Part shown: in pieces, positions 1 to 7,311 of the stretch
Layout of the letters: each line of letters begins with the position of its first letter
How positions within the stretch are numbered: the first letter of the stretch is position 1
NCBI GenBank assembly: GCA_000403945.1
Contig: APFI01000174.1
Location: 1-18,453 of the forward strand
Source of the DNA: Desulfovibrio sp. Dsv1
Lineage (GTDB): Bacteria > Desulfobacterota > Desulfovibrionia > Desulfovibrionales > Desulfovibrionaceae
DNA: 18,453 bases
Direction: 5' to 3'
Notes under the pieces: generated by a model
Told to the model about the DNA's origin: nothing
What the model saw: the letters and a program-made list of their open reading frames with translations, nothing else
Database searches by the model: none
Program-made: the position numbers and the translations under genes

Positions 1-56
1 AATTGCCTCAAGTAAAAAGGGCGTCTGCAAGGACGCCCTTTTTACTTGAGGCAATT
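1..56 (-). terminator. Perfect 25-bp hairpin terminator of rpsA
   Basis: Bases 1-25 are the exact reverse complement of bases 32-56, with a 6-base loop. The stem contains a GC block (gggcgtc) next to an A5/T5 run, so in either direction the hairpin ends in a T-rich arm. It lies 10 bases past the rpsA stop codon, in the right place to end rpsA transcription. Because it is symmetrical it may also end transcription of whatever converges from left of the window. The stem may extend beyond base 1. Confidence 0.85.
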
Positions 57-66
57 GCAGGCAGCC

Positions 67-1788
67 CTAGCTGTTTTCGCCGTTCTCGCTTTTCTCAAGC
101 TTCTGCTTGAGCAGGTCGCCCAAGCTCTGCCCCGCTTCCTGCGGGCCGGAATGAAATTCTTTGAGCTTGCTGCGGCGCTCCTCTTCATCCTTGATCTGCT
201 TGATGGAGAGGCCTAGGCGACGCTCTTCGGCGCTGACATGAATGACCCTGGCCTGGATTTCCTGGCCTTCCTTGTAGATTTCCGCCGGGGTCTTGACCTT
301 CTTGCCGGACAGCTCAGAGACATGCACCAGACCTTCAATGCCCTCCTCAACTTCCACAAAGAGGCCAAAATCAGTGATGTTGGTCACCACTCCCTTGATG
401 GTGCAGCCCGCAGGATAGGTATCCGGCACATGGCCCCAAGGATCGTCCACCAGCTGCTTCACGCCCAAGGTGAACTTTTCGTTTTCCTGGTCCACAGTGA
501 GCACCTTGGCCTGTACGGAGTCGCCCACCTTATACAGCTCGTTGGGATGGCGCACCTTCTTGGTCCAAGAGATGTCCGAAACGTGGATGAGGCCGTCGAT
601 GCCATCTTCAATGCCAATGAACATGCCGAATTCGGTGATGTTTTTGATAACGCCCTCAAGGACGGTGCCTTCGGGGTATCTCTCGGCCACCAGCTCCCAA
701 GGATTGGGACGCGCCTGTTTCATGCCCAGGCTGATGCGCTTCTTTTCGCCGTCCACACCCAAGATGACCACTTCCACTTCATCGCCGGTATGGACCATCT
801 GGGAAGGATGACGCAGCTTGCGCGTCCAGGACATTTCGGAAATGTGCACCAGGCCTTCCACGCCGGGCTCCAGTTCCACGAACGCACCGTAGTCCACCAG
901 GTTGGTAACCTTGCCGCTGCACTTGGCGCCCTCGGGGAAGCGGACGGAGATGTCCTGCCAGGGATCGGGCACCAGCTGCTTGAGGCCCAAGGATACCTTG
1001 TTGTTCTCACGGTCGAAGGAAAGCACTTTAAGGGTCAGTTCCTGGCCCATGGTGATCATTTCCTTGGGATGGCGGATGCGCTTCCAGCTCATGTCCGTGA
1101 TGTGCAGCAGGCCGTCCAGGCCGCCGAGGTCCACGAACACGCCGTATTCAGTGATGTTTTTGGCCTTGCCCTGGACGATCTGGCCCTCTTCCAAGGTGCG
1201 CAGCAGATCCTGCCGCTTGGTGTCGCGCTCCTCTTCCAGCAGCACGCGGCGGGACACGATGACGTTGCTGCGGCGGCGGTTGATCTTGAGTACGCGGAAT
1301 TCAAATTCCTGGTTGACCAAGGCGTCCATGTCCGGCACGGGGCGCAAATCCACATGGGAACCGGGCAAAAACGCCTCCACCCCGCCGATGTCCACCGTGT
1401 AGCCGCCCTTGATGCGACGCACGATGTGACCCTTGATGACCCTGTTGTTTTCCTGCACGTCCTCAAGCTGGTCGAAAACCTGCATGCGCTTGGCCTTTTC
1501 AAAGGAGAGGGTGATGGTGCCGTCCATTTCGTTCTTGCGCACCACATAGACGTCCACCCGGTCGCCCACGCTGACGGTCATGTTGCCGGCGGGGTCGCGG
1601 AATTCAGCCGCAGGGATCTGCCCCTCGGACTTGAAATTCACGTCCACCAGCACGTTGTCGTCATCCACGCGGACGATCTCGCCTTTGGTAATAGAGCCTT
1701 CTTCAAGGTCGCCAAAATCGGGATTGAGATAGTTTTCAAGGGCGCTTTCGAAATTGATTTCGTCGTGCCCGGTTTCCTTGTCTGCCAT
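67..1788 (-). CDS. rpsA: 30S ribosomal protein S1
   Basis: This 573-residue protein has six S1 RNA-binding repeats, at about residues 31-98, 116-182, 202-270, 287-357, 374-444 and 461-530. Repeats 3 to 6 carry the usual pattern (NITEYGVFVDL, GLLHITDMSW, RHP, VSLGLKQL). S1 binds mRNA leaders on the 30S subunit and helps start translation of structured or weak-SD messages. The open frame runs upstream to 2424, but the ATG at 1788 is chosen: a GGAGG lies 8 bases before it, homology begins there (MADKETG), and the upstream extension is low-complexity and arginine-rich. The C-terminal tail after repeat 6 is charged. It is followed at once by the hairpin at 1-56. The family call is certain. Confidence 0.97.
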   Translation of the reverse strand: MADKETGHDEINFESALENYLNPDFGDLEEGSITKGEIVRVDDDNVLVDVNFKSEGQIPAAEFRDPAGNMTVSVGDRVDVYVVRKNEMDGTITLSFEKAKRMQVFDQLEDVQENNRVIKGHIVRRIKGGYTVDIGGVEAFLPGSHVDLRPVPDMDALVNQEFEFRVLKINRRRSNVIVSRRVLLEEERDTKRQDLLRTLEEGQIVQGKAKNITEYGVFVDLGGLDGLLHITDMSWKRIRHPKEMITMGQELTLKVLSFDRENNKVSLGLKQLVPDPWQDISVRFPEGAKCSGKVTNLVDYGAFVELEPGVEGLVHISEMSWTRKLRHPSQMVHTGDEVEVVILGVDGEKKRISLGMKQARPNPWELVAERYPEGTVLEGVIKNITEFGMFIGIEDGIDGLIHVSDISWTKKVRHPNELYKVGDSVQAKVLTVDQENEKFTLGVKQLVDDPWGHVPDTYPAGCTIKGVVTNITDFGLFVEVEEGIEGLVHVSELSGKKVKTPAEIYKEGQEIQARVIHVSAEERRLGLSIKQIKDEEERRSKLKEFHSGPQEAGQSLGDLLKQKLEKSENGENS

Positions 1789-1834
1789 CTGCCATGCCTC
1801 CAAATAATTTTCCCTCACTGTGAGAGTACGAAAA

Positions 1835-1865
1835 ATTATCAGAGCGCAAGAAAAAGCACAAGCAA
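1835..1865 (-). promoter_or_regulatory. Possible rpsA promoter
   Basis: On the minus strand a TTGCTT (1865-1860) and a GATAAT (1840-1835) are separated by 19 bases. The -10 is a good match to TATAAT; the -35 and the spacing are poor. It would give a leader of about 40 bases. Just downstream is a short CTCAC-N-GTGAG palindrome (about 1815-1825). S1 genes are often autoregulated through their leaders, but nothing here proves that. Confidence 0.3.
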
Positions 1866-2138
1866 AATTGTCCGGAACGGCGTTGCGAAGGGTGATGGCT
1901 TTTGCATCGGCACTGCTGGAGGTTTGCTCTCCGGCAAGGACACGTTCCTTCACACTGTGGGCACGGCACGGCAATGATCGGCGCGCGGATGTGATATAAG
2001 GCCATATTCGACAGAACCGACGGAGAAAAAGTTGCGTTAACAGGCCATGAGCCAGAACAGGGTCGGTTCCGGCAACGCCGGCCCGGTGGGTGGATCCGTT
2101 GCCAGACGGCGCAGGGAGGGCCCGGCCATGCCCGAAAT

Positions 2139-2310
2139 GACGGCAGGGCTGCCCCTTGACTTTTGCGCCCCCCTGTTGTCCTCTGCCGTCCGTAGCGGGG
2201 AATTCCGTGCAAATCGGAAACAGTCGCGCTGCGGTAAGAGGGTACAGAGCTCCTTCGTCCCCCGGAAGGTTTCCGAAGGGGCGCGACAGCCAGCCGTCCA
2301 TGCGGTGAAG
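2139..2310 (+). promoter_or_regulatory. Cobalamin riboswitch-like element upstream of cbiK
   Basis: The conserved cobalamin riboswitch core can be read on the plus strand. GGGAA at 2198-2202 is followed by a 5-bp stem TTCCG/CGGAA (2203-2207 with 2215-2219) closing a TGCAAAT loop. Next comes CAG-TCGCG-CTG then CGGTAAGA (2221-2238). This matches the E. coli btuB pattern CTG-ACGCG-CAG-CGGTAAGG, with the three paired bases swapped on both sides, as a conserved helix would show. A GGAAGG (about 2264-2269) and an AGCCAG resembling the start of the B12 box (2288-2293) follow in order. An 8-bp stem GACGGCAG/CTGCCGTC (2139-2146 with 2183-2190) lies 5'. The CACTG element is missing and the 3' half of the B12 box is degenerate, so the class or integrity is uncertain. 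CbiK acts in B12 synthesis, which fits the location. Confidence 0.62.
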
Positions 2311-2356
2311 GCGGAGCCGAGGCGCAGGGCCGTTGTCCTGAAATTTCGCGGGACGC

Positions 2357-2457
2357 CGACCTCCATATCCCTCAAGTCCGAACACCCGCCGGGCCGGGGC
2401 GCTCAGCGCGCCGCCAGCCATCATATATCACCTTTCAACGCACGATTGAGGAGGTCG
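2357..2457 (+). promoter_or_regulatory. Anti-Shine-Dalgarno pairing in cbiK leader
   Basis: CGACCTCC at 2357-2364 is the exact complement of GGAGGTCG at 2450-2457, which contains the cbiK ribosome binding site. An 8-bp helix here would hide the site and block translation. A GC-rich hairpin-prone stretch (about 2388-2415) lies between the two arms. This could be the expression platform of the riboswitch-like element just upstream. It is inferred from base pairing only. Confidence 0.5.
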
Positions 2458-2459
2458 CC

Positions 2460-3368
2460 ATGTCTTGTATCCTGCGCAAATTTCCGCGCTTTATGCCGCT
2501 TTTCCTGCTCCTGCTGGCCCTTATGGCCACGTCCGCCCAGACGGCGGAGCGGAAAGCCCCCAAGGAAGGGGTGCTGCTGGTGGCTTTCGGCACCAGCGTG
2601 CCCGAAGCCCTGCCCTCATTCAAAGCCGTGGACGCGAGCTTCAAGGCCGCATTTCCGGACAGCCCCGTGGTCTGGGCCTACACTTCGCAGATCATCCGCC
2701 GCAAACTGGCCAAACAGGGTCGTCCGGTGGGCGGCATCAGCGACGGACTTGCCGAACTTGCCAAGGACGGCGTGAAGCTGGTGCGCGTGCAGTCCCTGCA
2801 CGTGATGCCCGGCGAGGAATTCACAGAGTTGGAGCGGGCGGTGCTGCTTGATCTGCAGAAGCATCCCGGCCGTTTTGAAGCCCTCTATCTGGGTCGTCCT
2901 CTGCTGGAATCGCACAAGGATGCCCTGCGCGTGTCCAAGGCCGTGCTGGCGGACATGGACACGCGCAGGAAGGGCGAAGCCGTGGTGCTCATGGGGCATG
3001 GACAGGCTCACGGCCGAGCGGATCTGGCTTTTGAGGGCGCGCGGGCCTCGTTCAAGGAAAGCGATCCTCTGGTCTTTATGGCCACTGTGGAAGGCGCGCG
3101 AGGTTTTGACGACCTGCTGGCCGAACTCAGTACCCGCAAGGTCAAAAAAGTCTGGCTGCAGCCTCTGATGGTGGTGGCCGGGGACCACGCCCGCAACGAT
3201 CTGGCCGGGGACGAGGAAGACTCTTGGGCGTCCAAGCTCAAGGCCGCCGGATTTCAGGTGCAGACCAACCTCAAGGGCTTGGGCCAAGTGCTTGGCGTAT
3301 GCGATGTCTTTGTGGCTCATGCCAAAGAAAATGTGGACGATCTGACCAAGGAACCCAGGAAACAGTAA
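2460..3368 (+). CDS. cbiK: Sirohydrochlorin cobaltochelatase CbiK, exported form
   Basis: This 302-residue class II chelatase inserts cobalt into sirohydrochlorin in the anaerobic B12 pathway. Metal-site residues of the family are visible: His180 (MGHG), Glu211 (ATVEGARG) and His243 (VAGDHARND). The VLLVAFGTS motif starts the fold at about residue 38, and QSLHVMPGEEF follows at 111-121. The protein begins with a signal peptide: a charged start, a hydrophobic run at about 11-22 and an A-x-A-like site near residues 25-29, so it should be periplasmic. D. vulgaris has such a periplasmic CbiK besides a cytoplasmic one, and the exported one has been linked to haem or iron handling rather than B12. 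The start is supported by GAGGAGG six bases upstream. The leader carries a riboswitch-like element, and a strong terminator follows. Confidence 0.92.
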   Translation: MSCILRKFPRFMPLFLLLLALMATSAQTAERKAPKEGVLLVAFGTSVPEALPSFKAVDASFKAAFPDSPVVWAYTSQIIRRKLAKQGRPVGGISDGLAELAKDGVKLVRVQSLHVMPGEEFTELERAVLLDLQKHPGRFEALYLGRPLLESHKDALRVSKAVLADMDTRRKGEAVVLMGHGQAHGRADLAFEGARASFKESDPLVFMATVEGARGFDDLLAELSTRKVKKVWLQPLMVVAGDHARNDLAGDEEDSWASKLKAAGFQVQTNLKGLGQVLGVCDVFVAHAKENVDDLTKEPRKQ

Positions 3369-3404
3369 AGGCTGTTCGCAAAGTGGAACCATCCGTCGGA
3401 ATCC

Positions 3405-3447
3405 AAAAGCCATCCGCTTCCACGCTTGGGAAGCGGATGGCTTTTTT
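3405..3447 (+). terminator. Intrinsic terminator of cbiK
   Basis: A 17-bp perfect stem (3405-3421 with 3429-3445), 7-base loop, followed by a run of six T. It starts 37 bases after the cbiK stop. The A-rich 5' arm means it may also act on minus-strand transcripts coming from the lipoprotein gene at 3584-4237. Confidence 0.88.
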
Positions 3448-3583
3448 CGCGCCGGACGCGAAGTACGCTCGTAAAGTTTGGAGACGCCCACTCCGGCGCT
3501 CGGCAGCGCAAATAAATTGCGCTTACGTCTTCGTGCCGAATGACAACTCTCGCGACCGCCAGAACAATTTTAAGCAACTTGCT

Positions 3584-4237
3584 CTAATTTTCCGAAACGG
3601 AGAATTCACCGTCGTCCGCCATGACGACCTTAAAATGGCGCGCGCCGTCGGTACGCGTGCCCAGAGTGCCGTTCAGGGTGGCTGCGGCCACGGCCAGCAG
3701 TGCCCTGAAGTCATCCCGCTTGCCGGAAACGCTGACCTTGGTGCGCCAGACCTGCGGCCCCAGGCGCTCTTCCGGGGCGGCCGGATCACCGGGAGAAGAG
3801 GGCACGGCGGCGTAGCACTCCAAAAGCAGATGAGCCGGATAGACGGTGCGTTCCGTCACGATGGTCCATTCCACCGGCACATACCGCACCTTGTTCCAAT
3901 AGCGGATGGGCTGGTAGCGCCGTTCGATGCCGGTTTTCACGGTGGCGACGGGCTCGCCCGGCCAGTAGGAAATTTTCGCCACATAGGCCGCGCCATCGCG
4001 TTGCGGTGCGGGCGGATAGCCAGCCTTGCGGAATGCGGGCTCCAGCATGCGGATCACCTCCCGGAAGAGCAGATCGCCCGGCGCGACATCGGCATTGCCG
4101 GGAATCAGCAAACATGGCCCGCCCGCGACAGGCGCGTCCGGATCGCGCAGGGAATCCACGCTCACCGCGTAACGGGAACCGCAGGCGCAGAGCAGCGAGG
4201 CGCAGCAGGCCAGGCAGAATCCAAAGCAGCGCTTCAT
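3584..4237 (-). CDS. Predicted lipoprotein, DUF4136-like
   Basis: This 217-residue protein has a lipoprotein signal: MKR, a hydrophobic stretch, then L-C-A-C with the lipidated cysteine at residue 19. The open frame starts at 4315, but the ATG at 4237 is preferred because it places the signal peptide at the N-terminus and has AGAGGA about 8 bases upstream. The mature part contains a pattern of a long N-terminal strand, an amphipathic helix (LLFREVIRMLEPAFRKAGY) and an alanine/tyrosine-rich strand (AAYVAKISYW). This is reminiscent of DUF4136 envelope lipoproteins, but I recognise it only loosely. No catalytic motif is visible. It lies 90 bases downstream of paaK on the same strand and could be cotranscribed, although a GC hairpin followed by a T run (4291-4306, minus strand) lies between them. 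Confidence 0.75.
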   Translation of the reverse strand: MKRCFGFCLACCASLLCACGSRYAVSVDSLRDPDAPVAGGPCLLIPGNADVAPGDLLFREVIRMLEPAFRKAGYPPAPQRDGAAYVAKISYWPGEPVATVKTGIERRYQPIRYWNKVRYVPVEWTIVTERTVYPAHLLLECYAAVPSSPGDPAAPEERLGPQVWRTKVSVSGKRDDFRALLAVAAATLNGTLGTRTDGARHFKVVMADDGEFSVSEN

Positions 4238-4327
4238 ACTCGCATCCTCTAACAATGCCCGCCGGCCGCCACGCAGATTGACGGAAAAGGGCGGCGCGGA
4301 TGCCGCTCCGGGCAAATTCCGGTGCTC

Positions 4328-5614
4328 TCAGCGCTTGTCCACGATCCGCTTGGACTTGCTGAAGGTGCGCGGCAGGCTGGCATAATCCGCCACCCGCACC
4401 TCCATGCGCGCCAGGATGGCCTTGTGCAGCCGCCGCTCCACCGCCTGGGCCAGGGCATCGTCGTTGCCAGAGTGCTGCCCCTGAGCGCGTTCCACAGTCA
4501 GGGCCAGATGGTCCAGAGAACGCTCGTCCCTGGTCAGCTCCATCTGGTATTCGCCGCCCAGCTCCGGGAATCGGCCGATGACTTCCATGATCTGGCCGGG
4601 GTAGATGTTCACGCCCCGGTAGATGATCATGTCGTCGGAGCGGCCGAGAATGCGGTCGTGCCGAGGCATGTTCAGGCCGCAGGAACAGCGGCCCGGCAGC
4701 AGACGGGTCAGATCATGAGTGCGGTAGCGCAGCAGGGGCACGGCCTCCTTGCGCAGGCTGGTGACCACCATCTCGCCCACTTCGCCCTCGGGCACGGGCT
4801 GAAGGGTGTCCGGGTCCAGCACTTCAATGATGAAAAGATCCGCCCAGTAATGCAGGCCCTCGTGCGCGTCGCAGTCCATGGCCGTGCCCGGACCGTACAT
4901 TTCGGTCATGCCCGCGATGTCGTAGCTGCCTTCCAGGCCCAGCTTGCTTTCAATGGCCAAGCGCATCTTTTCGCTGCGAGTCTCGGCTCCGCAGATCATT
5001 TTGCGCAGACGGATCCGGTCGCGGATGCCCGCGCGCTCCACTTCCTCGGCCAGCAACAGGGCCATGGAGGCTGTGGCACCGAAACAGGTGGCCCCCACAT
5101 CCCTGAGCAGTTGCAGGTGCATTTCCAGGTTGCCCGGCCCCACAGGGATGGTCAACATGCCGAACAGTTCGCTGCCCAACTGAAAGCCAGCGCCGGCAGT
5201 CCACAGGCCGTAGCCCACGGCCACCTGCATCCGGTCTTCGGGCGTGAGTCCGGCCAGCTCGTAGCAACGGGCCATCTGGGTGCTGAACATCTCAATATCG
5301 CGGCGGCTGTAGGCCAGAATTTTGCGCTTGCCCGTGGTGCCGCTGGAAGCGTGGATGCGCGCCACCTCTTTTTCCGGCACGCAGAGCAGCGGCAGGGGGT
5401 AGCCCTCGCGCAGGTCTTCCACGTCCACCGTGGGCAGCAGACGCAGATCGTCCAGACTGCGGATGTCCTCGGTCCGCGCACCGCACGCCTCCAGGCGCGC
5501 CCGGTACTGCGGCGAATTGCGGGCCTGACGCAAGGTGTAGCGCAGGCCTTCCAGCTGCACCTGCCGGATCTGCTCGTCCGTGAACCGGGGAATAAAGCGA
5601 TAGTCGCGCTGCAT
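4328..5614 (-). CDS. paaK: Phenylacetate-CoA ligase family protein
   Basis: This 428-residue adenylate-forming enzyme has the normal length for PaaK, which makes an aryl-acetyl-CoA from the acid, ATP and CoA. Visible motifs: the P-loop HASSGTTGKRK (88-98), YDIAGMTEMYGPG (231-243), RYRTHD with Asp301, a CSCG pair of cysteines (310-313), and GRSDDMIIYRGVNIYP (324-339). A lysine-rich SKSKR (419-423) is near the C-terminus. In anaerobes such ligases often handle phenylacetate, indoleacetate or similar products of aromatic amino acid breakdown, but the substrate cannot be read here. The start is supported by AAGGA about 8 bases upstream. It appears to have its own promoter at 5649-5678, separate from the glycan operon that ends at 5700. 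I am sure of the family, less of the substrate. Confidence 0.92.
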   Translation of the reverse strand: MQRDYRFIPRFTDEQIRQVQLEGLRYTLRQARNSPQYRARLEACGARTEDIRSLDDLRLLPTVDVEDLREGYPLPLLCVPEKEVARIHASSGTTGKRKILAYSRRDIEMFSTQMARCYELAGLTPEDRMQVAVGYGLWTAGAGFQLGSELFGMLTIPVGPGNLEMHLQLLRDVGATCFGATASMALLLAEEVERAGIRDRIRLRKMICGAETRSEKMRLAIESKLGLEGSYDIAGMTEMYGPGTAMDCDAHEGLHYWADLFIIEVLDPDTLQPVPEGEVGEMVVTSLRKEAVPLLRYRTHDLTRLLPGRCSCGLNMPRHDRILGRSDDMIIYRGVNIYPGQIMEVIGRFPELGGEYQMELTRDERSLDHLALTVERAQGQHSGNDDALAQAVERRLHKAILARMEVRVADYASLPRTFSKSKRIVDKR

Positions 5615-5648
5615 CTGACGCTTCCTTGATGTAGGTGACAGATCTCGA

Positions 5649-5678
5649 CTTATGCGCCCGGCAACGGCAGATTGTCAA
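5649..5678 (-). promoter_or_regulatory. Promoter of paaK
   Basis: On the minus strand a perfect TTGACA (5678-5673) is followed after 18 bases by CATAAG (5654-5649). Transcription would start about 25-30 bases before the paaK ATG. A 7-bp inverted repeat TCTCGAC/GTCGAGA (5643-5649 with 5684-5690) brackets the promoter and overlaps the end of the -10; it could be an operator. The site lies just downstream of the stop of the GT-C gene, where no clear terminator is seen. Confidence 0.55.
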
Positions 5679-5699
5679 CTATGGTCGAGACTATAGAAC

Positions 5700-7301
5700 T
5701 CAATAGGAATTTTCCACAGCGGGAACTATTTTGCGATAAATGATACAGCCAATCCAGCCATAATTTTTGTCCTTATCCACGGGGATGACAGACTGCCGAG
5801 TGTAGCGCCCGCTCAACTCGATGACTTTTATCAGGGCATCCGTAAAAATTGCTGAATGCTCTTCATGAGTCATCCCCACCACAACCACATCCGGCGGGTT
5901 TTCGCGCAGAAGCGCAGCTAGGCGGGCCTGATCATAACCGACCATGATCAAACTGCGACTTAAATCGCTCAGCGCCGGATCGGGCGGCAGAAAGCCTGTC
6001 ACGGGATACAGAAAATGCATGAATCCGCTTACACTCAACATGCCGCCGGAGGGCATTATCTTTTGAATGACTGCGCCCGCCAACAGCGTATTGGATTGAA
6101 CCATGAAACGGGCGGGCCAGCCGGGGGCCGGAAAAGCCCTCAATGTCTCCAGTGTCATGCGCGCCGCAGCCGGACCGGGCATACCCGTGATCAAGACAAG
6201 GCAGGCCAGGCAGGTCAGAATGATGCCTCCCTTCCTGAATCCCGGGAAACGCCTGATCTCACGTTTCCAGGCCAGAGCGCACAGGCCCGCGCAACCGGGC
6301 AGACTGACCGCGAAATGATAGACAAAACCTATTTTCAACAAAGGCTCCAGCAAAGGAGCCAGGATCAGGGCAAGCCAGAACCAGACCTGCCCTCTGAAGT
6401 CGTTGCCATGCTTTCCATGTGGACGGAAAAGTAGCCAGAAAGCCGCCGTGGTTAACAGCAAAAGCGGCCAGAACGCCCGGACAGACATGATACCGTTACT
6501 GACAAATTTATTCCAGGTACGAGCGACTTCAGGGCCATACACTGCTTCGGCATTCAGGTAGCTTTGCAGTAGCGTCGCAATGCCACCGCGCAACAGCACA
6601 AACAGTGCAAGAATAAACAAACCGGTGAGCAGGCCACCTGCCACATAACGCCAGACGGCGCGCGGGCCGTGGCCTAGCCAGACGGCCACGGTTCCCACTA
6701 CCGCAAAGACAACGAACGGTTCACGCAGCAACACGGCCAAGGCGGTCAGACCACCTGCAACATACCAGCACGTGGTCACGCGTCCGTTTTTCCAGCCCAG
6801 GTTCAGAGCCAGAAACAAAGGAACATAGGCAGCAAAAATACTGTTTTTATATCCGGCCTGAATTACCGGCGGTGCGTTCATGGCGCACAAAAAGGCCAAG
6901 CCCAGCAGCATGCCACCGACGGCGCTACGGCTCTCGCGCTCCAGAAGGCGGCAAAGCAGCCAACCGGCCCAGACCGCGATAAGCATATCTGACAGCCGCA
7001 ACCATATCAGCACATTGCCCGGCAGAGCACAAACGGGAGAAAGCAGGAGCGAATAAAGACAAAAACCTCCGGCGTCGGGCACGCCCTGCCCCTGGGCCAA
7101 GCTATGCTGCATGAACTGGGACCAATATGCGTAAAAACCCTCATCCATGTAAGGGAAAAAACCCAGAGTGATCATTCGGGGACAAATGGTGCTGATCAAC
7201 ACCACAAAAAACGGCCAGAGCGGCGAACACGGCCGGAAATCGTCTCCAGAGCCGGGGTCTTGTGCCCTTCCACGGCTTGTCGCAATACTGTCCTGCCTCA
7301 T
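5700..7301 (-). CDS. GT-C membrane glycosyltransferase (PMT/ArnT-like)
   Basis: This 533-residue protein has about ten or more hydrophobic segments. The first is near residues 28-49, followed by PYMDEGFYAYW with an Asp-Glu pair at 53-54, the usual place of the catalytic acid in GT-C enzymes that use polyprenyl-phosphate sugars. The C-terminal part (after about residue 400) is more soluble and probably periplasmic. Such enzymes move a sugar from undecaprenyl phosphate to lipid A, O-antigen, teichoic-acid-like polymers or protein on the periplasmic side. The frame is open to 7376, but the ATG at 7301 fits best, 10 bases after the aminotransferase stop. Its ribosome site is weak, so translation may be coupled. 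It is the last gene of the operon and the likely final transfer step. The acceptor is unknown. Confidence 0.82.
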   Translation of the reverse strand: MRQDSIATSRGRAQDPGSGDDFRPCSPLWPFFVVLISTICPRMITLGFFPYMDEGFYAYWSQFMQHSLAQGQGVPDAGGFCLYSLLLSPVCALPGNVLIWLRLSDMLIAVWAGWLLCRLLERESRSAVGGMLLGLAFLCAMNAPPVIQAGYKNSIFAAYVPLFLALNLGWKNGRVTTCWYVAGGLTALAVLLREPFVVFAVVGTVAVWLGHGPRAVWRYVAGGLLTGLFILALFVLLRGGIATLLQSYLNAEAVYGPEVARTWNKFVSNGIMSVRAFWPLLLLTTAAFWLLFRPHGKHGNDFRGQVWFWLALILAPLLEPLLKIGFVYHFAVSLPGCAGLCALAWKREIRRFPGFRKGGIILTCLACLVLITGMPGPAAARMTLETLRAFPAPGWPARFMVQSNTLLAGAVIQKIMPSGGMLSVSGFMHFLYPVTGFLPPDPALSDLSRSLIMVGYDQARLAALLRENPPDVVVVGMTHEEHSAIFTDALIKVIELSGRYTRQSVIPVDKDKNYGWIGCIIYRKIVPAVENSY

Positions 7302-7311
7302 GGAGCAAACT

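Noticed and set aside
238..1977. 579-residue plus-strand open frame opposite rpsA
   Set aside because: It is the antisense shadow of rpsA: His/Val/Leu-rich with no recognisable domain, and the minus-strand protein is certain.
1789..2424. N-terminal extension of the rpsA frame
   Set aside because: The extension lacks homology, precedes a strong GGAGG-ATG start, and covers the leader and riboswitch-like region.
2047..2775. 242-residue plus-strand frame upstream of and overlapping cbiK
   Set aside because: It runs out of frame into cbiK, is Arg/Pro/Ser-rich, and has no good ribosome site; the region is better explained as an RNA leader.
3224..4252. 342-residue plus-strand frame
   Set aside because: It crosses the cbiK end, its terminator and the whole lipoprotein gene on the other strand; composition is that of an antisense frame.
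4322..5629. 435-residue plus-strand frame
   Set aside because: Antisense of paaK, with no domain and high His/Gln content.
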